Source of the DNA: Candidatus Thiodiazotropha taylori
GTDB taxonomy: Bacteria > Pseudomonadota > Gammaproteobacteria > Chromatiales > Chromatiaceae
Length of the DNA stretch: 9,655 nucleotides
Direction: 5' to 3'
NCBI GenBank assembly: GCA_019100305.1
Contig: JAHRHW010000143.1
Location: 1 to 9,655, forward strand
Shown piece by piece: positions 5,787 through 9,655 of this stretch (its first letter is position 1; every line of letters starts with the position of its first letter). Under the pieces are notes generated by a model that saw only the letters and a list, made by a program, of their open reading frames with translations, had not been told where the DNA came from and did not search any database. The translations under genes were made by a program, and so were the position numbers.

Positions 5787-8065
5787 GGTTTTTTTCCTCC
5801 GAAATAGATCAGTAGCGGGGGTAGAAAAAGAAAATCGGCAACCAGAGCCAGTCCCAAGGTGATTGCCGTCAACAATCCCATGCCGGCATTGAGTTGGAAG
5901 TGGGAGAAGGCAAGAATGCCAAAACCGACCATCAGTACCAGGGAGGTTACCCAGAGCGCCGTTCCCACGGTAGAGAAGGCATAACGCACCGCATCTTCTC
6001 CCGGCAGATTCTTTTCACGCCTGGCCCGTAGGTACTTGCTGAGAAAATGGACCGTATCGTCGACAACGATACCAAGCGTCATGCCGCTGACGACGGAGAG
6101 CGCCAATCCCACTTCACCCACGGTCAATCCCCACAGTCCAAATGCCATGCCCATGGGCACCAGGTTCGGGATCAGACTGATGCCGCCGATTCTCAACGAG
6201 CGCAAGGCAACCACCAGAATCAGGGAGATGATGATCAGAGCGGTGGTGGTACCTTTCAGCATCGCAATGATGTTACGGCTGCCGATATGGGCGAACATCA
6301 CCGAGGGACTGGCACCATCACTGCGCATCTCAGGTGCATTCTCCAACAGCCATTGCTGTGCGTTCTCTTCAATCTGCAGCAGTTGCTGGGTCGAAATGCT
6401 CTCCAGGGTAACAGTGAAGCGCGTGGCGGATTTCTTCACGTTAATCTGATTGTTGAGATCAAGTCCGAAAGGCAGTGAAAACTCATACAACAGTAGATAT
6501 TGGGCCGAGAGATCCCGTTGTTCCGGCAGCCGATACCAACTGTCATCGTCAGCGTGCATGTTACGGTTGAGACGCTTCATGATATCGGTGATCGTATTGA
6601 CGTGAAGCACATGGGGTTGCTGCCGGTACCACTGGGCGAAGTCATCCACTTTACGCAGAAAATCGGGATTGCTGATGCCTCCGGTTTCACCACTCTCCAG
6701 CGAATATTCAATCAGGTAGATGCCGGTAAGATTATTGGTGGCAAAATCGGTGTCTTGACGAAATTCGATGGTTTCATCGAAATACTCGACAAATCGATCA
6801 TCCAGGCGGTTGTTGGGTATCTGGGAAATCAGAAACAGAATCAGTATTCCCATCCCCCAGAGCAACTGCTTTTTATTTCGGATGACGAATTCAGCGAATC
6901 TCACCATGGCAAGGCTGCCCATGGTGTCTCCACTCAACGCCTTTACCGGTAGCAGCATCATCATGGCTGGGAGAAAGGTGATTGATAACAGGAAAGCCAA
7001 TACAACCCCCATGGCTGCCATGTTACCCAGATCCCGAAACGGCGGTGCATCACTGAAATTGAGACTGAGGAAACCGATGGCAGTGGTCAGGGTAGTGAGA
7101 AAAATCGGCTGTAGGTTTATACGCAGACTTTCCATCATGGCCTGATATTTAGCTTCACCTTCACGCATGAAATGGAGAAAGTTGACCAGTATGTGAACAC
7201 AGTCTGCGATTGCCAGGGTCATGATGACAATGGGTACTGTGGTGGTCGGGGGTGACATCTTAATGCCTAACCAACCGGTCAGACCCATGGTGGCGATAAT
7301 CATCAATACAATGATGATGAGGGTGGAAAGGGTACCTGGAATCGACCTCAGCATCAGGACCAATACCAGAATGACGGCACCGAACATGATTGGATAGAGA
7401 CTCTTCATGTCATCCTGGGAAGCGGTCGGAAATGCATTGTTCATGACCACCATACCGGTCAGACGGACCTTGATATCCGGGTAGCTGGCCTCCAGGTTAT
7501 TTGCCATCTCTTTAACCTTCGCCGCGACCTCTGGAACTTCAGTCAGTTTCTTACCCGGAAGCTGTACGGTGACATTCACCCCGGTCGTGTGGGCAGAGGG
7601 AGAGATCAGTCGATTCCTCAGAAGAGGGTCATTGGTGGCGATTTGTTGCTTTGCGGTCAGCTCCTCATCGCTCAATGAGGTGGGGTCGAGCACCAGATCC
7701 TCCACAATCAGGTCATCCCCTTCGGCATAGGTGTGTTGAAAATTGGTGATGGAGTCCACTCGGATGGAGTAGGGGATCTGCCAGGCTTCCTTGGTTAACT
7801 CCGATACCGCAGTCAGTGTTCTACGGGTGAATACATTGCCATCCTGCGGTTCGATGACAAACAATACGTTGTCATTCTTTGTATAGGTGTTCTGTAACAT
7901 TTCGAATGCTTTCAGCTGTGGATTCTCTTCACTGAAAAACATCCGGTAGTCGTTATTGAAGCGTAGATGCTGTACGCCACTGCCCATCATCAGACTGACT
8001 GCAACAGTCAATAGGATCACTAGGATCTTGTGCTTTAGGACAAACCTGAAAAAGGACTCACTCAT
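5783..8065 (-). CDS. RND superfamily (MMPL-type) inner-membrane transporter
   Basis: The 760-aa product has the two-repeat RND layout. One helix (about 13-31) is followed by a periplasmic domain (32-220), then helices at about 225-242, 245-267, 276-299, 318-336 and 347-374. A second leading helix (400-416) precedes the second periplasmic domain (417-600), then helices at about 603-622, 627-650, 653-676, 698-720 and 727-755. Candidate proton-relay acids are D288 in LAIADCVHIL and D669/D670 in GIVVDDTVHF, with D744 in the last helix. At about 760 aa it is shorter than the roughly 1000-aa AcrB type and matches the MMPL/HpnN-like exporters. No adaptor (MFP) gene is present; a LolA-like gene follows instead, which points to lipid or hydrophobic-compound traffic. 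CAGGGTG before the ATG is a modest ribosome binding site. The substrate is unknown. Confidence 0.92.
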   Translation of the reverse strand: MSESFFRFVLKHKILVILLTVAVSLMMGSGVQHLRFNNDYRMFFSEENPQLKAFEMLQNTYTKNDNVLFVIEPQDGNVFTRRTLTAVSELTKEAWQIPYSIRVDSITNFQHTYAEGDDLIVEDLVLDPTSLSDEELTAKQQIATNDPLLRNRLISPSAHTTGVNVTVQLPGKKLTEVPEVAAKVKEMANNLEASYPDIKVRLTGMVVMNNAFPTASQDDMKSLYPIMFGAVILVLVLMLRSIPGTLSTLIIIVLMIIATMGLTGWLGIKMSPPTTTVPIVIMTLAIADCVHILVNFLHFMREGEAKYQAMMESLRINLQPIFLTTLTTAIGFLSLNFSDAPPFRDLGNMAAMGVVLAFLLSITFLPAMMMLLPVKALSGDTMGSLAMVRFAEFVIRNKKQLLWGMGILILFLISQIPNNRLDDRFVEYFDETIEFRQDTDFATNNLTGIYLIEYSLESGETGGISNPDFLRKVDDFAQWYRQQPHVLHVNTITDIMKRLNRNMHADDDSWYRLPEQRDLSAQYLLLYEFSLPFGLDLNNQINVKKSATRFTVTLESISTQQLLQIEENAQQWLLENAPEMRSDGASPSVMFAHIGSRNIIAMLKGTTTALIIISLILVVALRSLRIGGISLIPNLVPMGMAFGLWGLTVGEVGLALSVVSGMTLGIVVDDTVHFLSKYLRARREKNLPGEDAVRYAFSTVGTALWVTSLVLMVGFGILAFSHFQLNAGMGLLTAITLGLALVADFLFLPPLLIYFGGKKP

Positions 8066-8162
8066 GATCTACACCCTGTTGAAGAAATCTTGTTGATATT
8101 ATGACGTTCAATCCATGATTACTTTTGCTAAAGTTTCTTTGCCGAGTCCTGCTGAACGGGTC
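8066..8162 (-). other. Spacer between TetR gene and RND gene
   Basis: This 97-base gap separates the TetR stop from the RND start on the - strand. I see no convincing hairpin terminator. CATAAT and TTGAAC occur but not at promoter spacing with a good partner. The simplest reading is that the four genes share the promoter upstream of the TetR gene, though a weak internal promoter is not excluded. Confidence 0.4.
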
Positions 8163-8756
8163 TCAGCAACGCAGGCTTTCGAGATAGCCGAACAGACCCT
8201 GCGCGCACCGTTTCAACTCATCGATGCTCTGCGCATTCTTTGCGATACCCATACAACCCTCAAGCGATGCCAGAATGAACAGCGCGGCATCGGCAGGATT
8301 GATGGACGGTTTAACCGTACCGGCCTGTTGGCCATCGCGTAGTATTTTCTCAATACTCTCCTGCCATTTTCGATAGAGGTGATCGATCCGCTGGCGAAAC
8401 CCCGGATCGATCGGTGACATCTCCTGTGCCAGATTGTTGAGCGGGCACCCCTGATCGATCTGCTGACCGGTGATCTGTTGCCCGGCCAGCTGAATGACCC
8501 CGATCATGACGTCGATCGGGTGTCCTGGTTGCTGTATGGGAGTGAGCCACTCCCGATCCAGTTTTTGACTGATTATCTCGTCGATTACCGCATATCCCAG
8601 CTTCTGTTTGCTGCTGAAGTGGTGGTAGAGAGCCCCTTTGGTCACGCCGGTTCTCTCCAGTATGGTGTTCAGGCTGGCCGCCTGAAATCCATTCCGGTAG
8701 ATCTCTTCGTAGGCCGCTTCGAGTAGAGCTTGGCGGGTTTTATCGGCATCTGCCAT
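8163..8756 (-). CDS. TetR/AcrR family transcriptional regulator
   Basis: The 197-aa product is of normal TetR size. Residues 6-55 form the DNA-binding domain: TRQALLEAAYEEIYRNGFQ (7-25), SLNTILERTGVTKGALYHHF (28-47) with the recognition helix at about 38-47, then SSKQKLGYAVID. The C-terminal domain has GCPLNNLAQEM (103-113), shared with TetR proteins such as those near NemR/AcuR, in which a cysteine at this place can serve in ligand sensing; here it is Cys104. It should be a dimeric repressor released by a small ligand. It is the first gene of the RND export unit, and a palindrome overlapping its own promoter suggests that it represses the whole unit, itself included. The ligand cannot be read from the sequence. 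Confidence 0.92.
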   Translation of the reverse strand: MADADKTRQALLEAAYEEIYRNGFQAASLNTILERTGVTKGALYHHFSSKQKLGYAVIDEIISQKLDREWLTPIQQPGHPIDVMIGVIQLAGQQITGQQIDQGCPLNNLAQEMSPIDPGFRQRIDHLYRKWQESIEKILRDGQQAGTVKPSINPADAALFILASLEGCMGIAKNAQSIDELKRCAQGLFGYLESLRC

Positions 8757-8781
8757 GGTTTTTCACAGCTCGCTGATAGTG

Positions 8782-8801
8782 TACATACCAACCAGTATGT
8801 A
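8782..8801. promoter_or_regulatory. Probable TetR operator palindrome
   Basis: TACATAC (8782-8788) and GTATGTA (8795-8801) are perfect 7-bp inverted arms around CAACCA. The length and composition fit TetR-family operators. It covers the -10 of the promoter driving the TetR gene (8794-8799) and lies 25 bases before the start codon, so bound protein would block polymerase. Confidence 0.72.
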
Positions 8802-8822
8802 TGTCCTCTTTAAATTTGTCAA
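8794..8822 (-). promoter_or_regulatory. Sigma-70 promoter for the TetR-RND-LolA-barrel unit
   Basis: On the - strand a perfect TTGACA (8817-8822) is followed after 17 bases by CATACT (8794-8799), four of six matches to TATAAT. Transcription would begin near 8785-8788, about 30 bases before the TetR start codon. The operator at 8782-8801 overlaps the -10. Confidence 0.65.
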
Positions 8823-8824
8823 AC

Positions 8825-8837
8825 CTACATAATGTAG
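8825..8837. promoter_or_regulatory. Second palindrome upstream of the TetR promoter
   Basis: CTACAT and ATGTAG are perfect 6-bp arms around one base. It lies just upstream of the -35 and shares TACAT/ATGTA with the operator, but the half-site spacing is different. It may be a second protein-binding site or chance. Confidence 0.3.
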
Positions 8838-8967
8838 TGGTGTTTAACAGCCTGAATCACGATCTTGAGTGAATTGTGGAGGCATAACGTCGAAAAATCT
8901 TTTCTCAGGTGTATCCCCGTGTAACAAGTTGTAACGCCTGAATGATGACCTCTAGCCCAGAACTCCC

Positions 8968-8973
8968 TATACT
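8968..8973 (+). promoter_or_regulatory. Possible -10 element for the small-protein/ATPase unit
   Basis: TATACT matches the -10 consensus at five of six positions and lies 64 bases before the small gene. No good -35 is seen at 16-18 bases; only a GATGAC-like sequence is present. Two TGTAAC direct repeats (8920-8925 and 8930-8935) upstream could hold an activator that compensates. Confidence 0.3.
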
Positions 8974-9037
8974 TGGCAGGGTCGCTGCTATCAGGATTTG
9001 GTGGGGCTGACGGTATACAACAAGAAAGGGGGATCGT

Positions 9038-9235
9038 ATGTCGACGTCTGAACAGGCAACCCAGGATGAAATGATGCAAATTGGCCCATCCGCGAAAGAG
9101 TTTTTGGACTATTGCAATGCTGAGCGGGAGCGTCGCTTGAATTCAGGGGAGTCATTTGACGAACAGACCTTTGATCGGGCCATTGAGATGGTGTTGAACA
9201 AGCTTCGGGTTCTGGCTGATGAGGGCTGGTCATGA
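9038..9235 (+). CDS. Small acidic protein coupled to Rad50-like ATPase
   Basis: The 65-aa product has no recognised family. It is hydrophilic, with no signal or membrane segment, so probably cytoplasmic. Two helical stretches are likely: about 18-35 (SAKEFLDYCNAERERRLN) and 43-62 (QTFDRAIEMVLNKLRVLADE), joined by an acidic turn (SGESFDE). It carries one cysteine (Cys26). Evidence that it is real: a strong AAGGGGG sits six bases before the ATG, and its stop overlaps the next gene as ATGA, giving translational coupling. This arrangement suggests a subunit or regulator of the ATPase made in a linked amount, but that is inference. It is divergent from the TetR gene. Confidence 0.78.
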   Translation: MSTSEQATQDEMMQIGPSAKEFLDYCNAERERRLNSGESFDEQTFDRAIEMVLNKLRVLADEGWS

Positions 9236-9655
9236 TCATACATTCAGTCAATGCCAGTAATGTTCTGAAATACAGCAGTCTGAAATTGCCGGATATCCCT
9301 GAGCAGGGATTGATTGCCATTTCCGGCGCCAATGAATCAGGTAAAAGCTCGATTGGAGAGACCGTCTGTTTTGCACTCTTCGGCAGGACCTTTTCATTGG
9401 GACCAGAAGAGTTGACCAAAGTCATCCGCTGGGGTGAAACCCATTGCGAAGCACAGCTTGAATTCACCTGTGGAGATGGTGTGCGCTATAGATTGGAGCG
9501 CTTTCTTGATGATAGCGGTAATCATAGCGCCCGCCTGGCCCCGGCTGGTGTCAACGATGAAGATCAGGTGGTACGTGGAATTGAGCAGGTGGCTGACAGG
9601 GTCTATCAGCTTATCGGCTTCGAATACGAAGAGTTTGTCGAATCCTTCTATCTTG
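9232..9655 (+). CDS. Rad50/SbcC-like SMC-family ATPase, N-terminal part (cut by window end)
   Basis: 141 codons are present before the window ends. The N-terminus has the Rad50/SbcC pattern: a short strand with NASNVLKYSSLKLPD, LIAISGANESGKSSIGE (27-43) containing the Walker A loop G32-ANESGK-S39, then VCFALFGRTF. The beta-rich lobe includes IRWGETHCEAQLEFTCGDGVRYRLERF (65-91), and FEYEEFVESFYL (130-141) reaches the place where the Q-loop glutamine is expected just past the edge. SMC-like proteins of this class carry a long coiled coil and a C-terminal Walker B half, neither visible here. It would bind and hydrolyse ATP as a dimer on DNA. No SbcD/Mre11 nuclease gene precedes it, unlike the usual sbcDC order, so it is probably a divergent relative rather than housekeeping SbcC. 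The start is fixed by the ATGA overlap. Confidence 0.85.
   Translation, partial: MIIHSVNASNVLKYSSLKLPDIPEQGLIAISGANESGKSSIGETVCFALFGRTFSLGPEELTKVIRWGETHCEAQLEFTCGDGVRYRLERFLDDSGNHSARLAPAGVNDEDQVVRGIEQVADRVYQLIGFEYEEFVESFYL

Noticed and set aside
6036..6478. Two overlapping + strand frames (137 and 143 codons) opposite the RND gene
   Set aside because: Antisense to the conserved second transmembrane half; compositions (for example Asp/Gln/His-rich) are typical of reverse-strand shadows.
8850..8943. GCCTGAAT occurring twice (8850-8857 and 8936-8943)
   Set aside because: An 8-base repeat at this distance is easily chance, and the flanks align poorly.
8825..9079. 84-codon - strand frame across the divergent control region
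   Set aside because: It crosses the promoter region and the start of the small gene; Cys/His/Pro-rich translation without a family look.
8991..9467. 158-codon - strand frame opposite the small gene and the ATPase start
   Set aside because: It is antisense to the Walker A region and the coupled small gene, has no ribosome binding site that I can see, and no family motif.

Overview
The window looks like chromosomal DNA of a Gram-negative proteobacterium, most likely a gammaproteobacterium. Evidence is the outer-membrane machinery (LolA-like protein, beta-barrel protein), an EAL signalling domain, a Tat/lipoprotein signal, and moderate base composition. I cannot name the genus; a sulfur-oxidising or marine gammaproteobacterium is only a guess. 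No tRNA, rRNA, insertion sequence or CRISPR array was found.

Layout. (1) Bases 1-164 hold the C-terminal end of an EAL-domain (cyclic-di-GMP phosphodiesterase-type) protein on the + strand. (2) Bases 237-3067 on the - strand hold a two-gene unit, a DUF1800 protein followed by a DUF1501 protein. The DUF1800 protein has a twin-arginine/lipoprotein-type signal; the DUF1501 protein has no export signal. (3) Bases 3229-3636 on the + strand hold a small GNAT acetyltransferase. (4) Between its end and the convergent next operon lies a perfect 26-bp inverted repeat around a 48-base centre. (5) Bases 3815-8756 on the - strand hold a four-gene unit in the order TetR regulator, RND/MMPL-type transporter, LolA-like periplasmic protein, outer-membrane beta-barrel protein. 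The last three are tightly packed (ATGA overlap, then a 13-base gap once the barrel start is corrected to GTG). (6) Bases 8757-9037 are a divergent control region with a good TetR promoter and operator. (7) From 9038 a small acidic protein gene overlaps by ATGA the start of a Rad50/SbcC-like ATPase that runs off the window.

The four-gene unit reads as a self-contained envelope export module. An inner-membrane proton-driven exporter would hand a hydrophobic ligand to a soluble LolA-fold carrier, which would deliver it to an outer-membrane barrel, under a ligand-sensing repressor. The substrate cannot be read from the sequence. The DUF1800/DUF1501 pair is a known co-occurring pair of unknown function; the missing signal on DUF1501 suggests either a cytoplasmic protein or export as a passenger with its partner. 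The small protein plus Rad50-like ATPase at the right edge is the least explained part.
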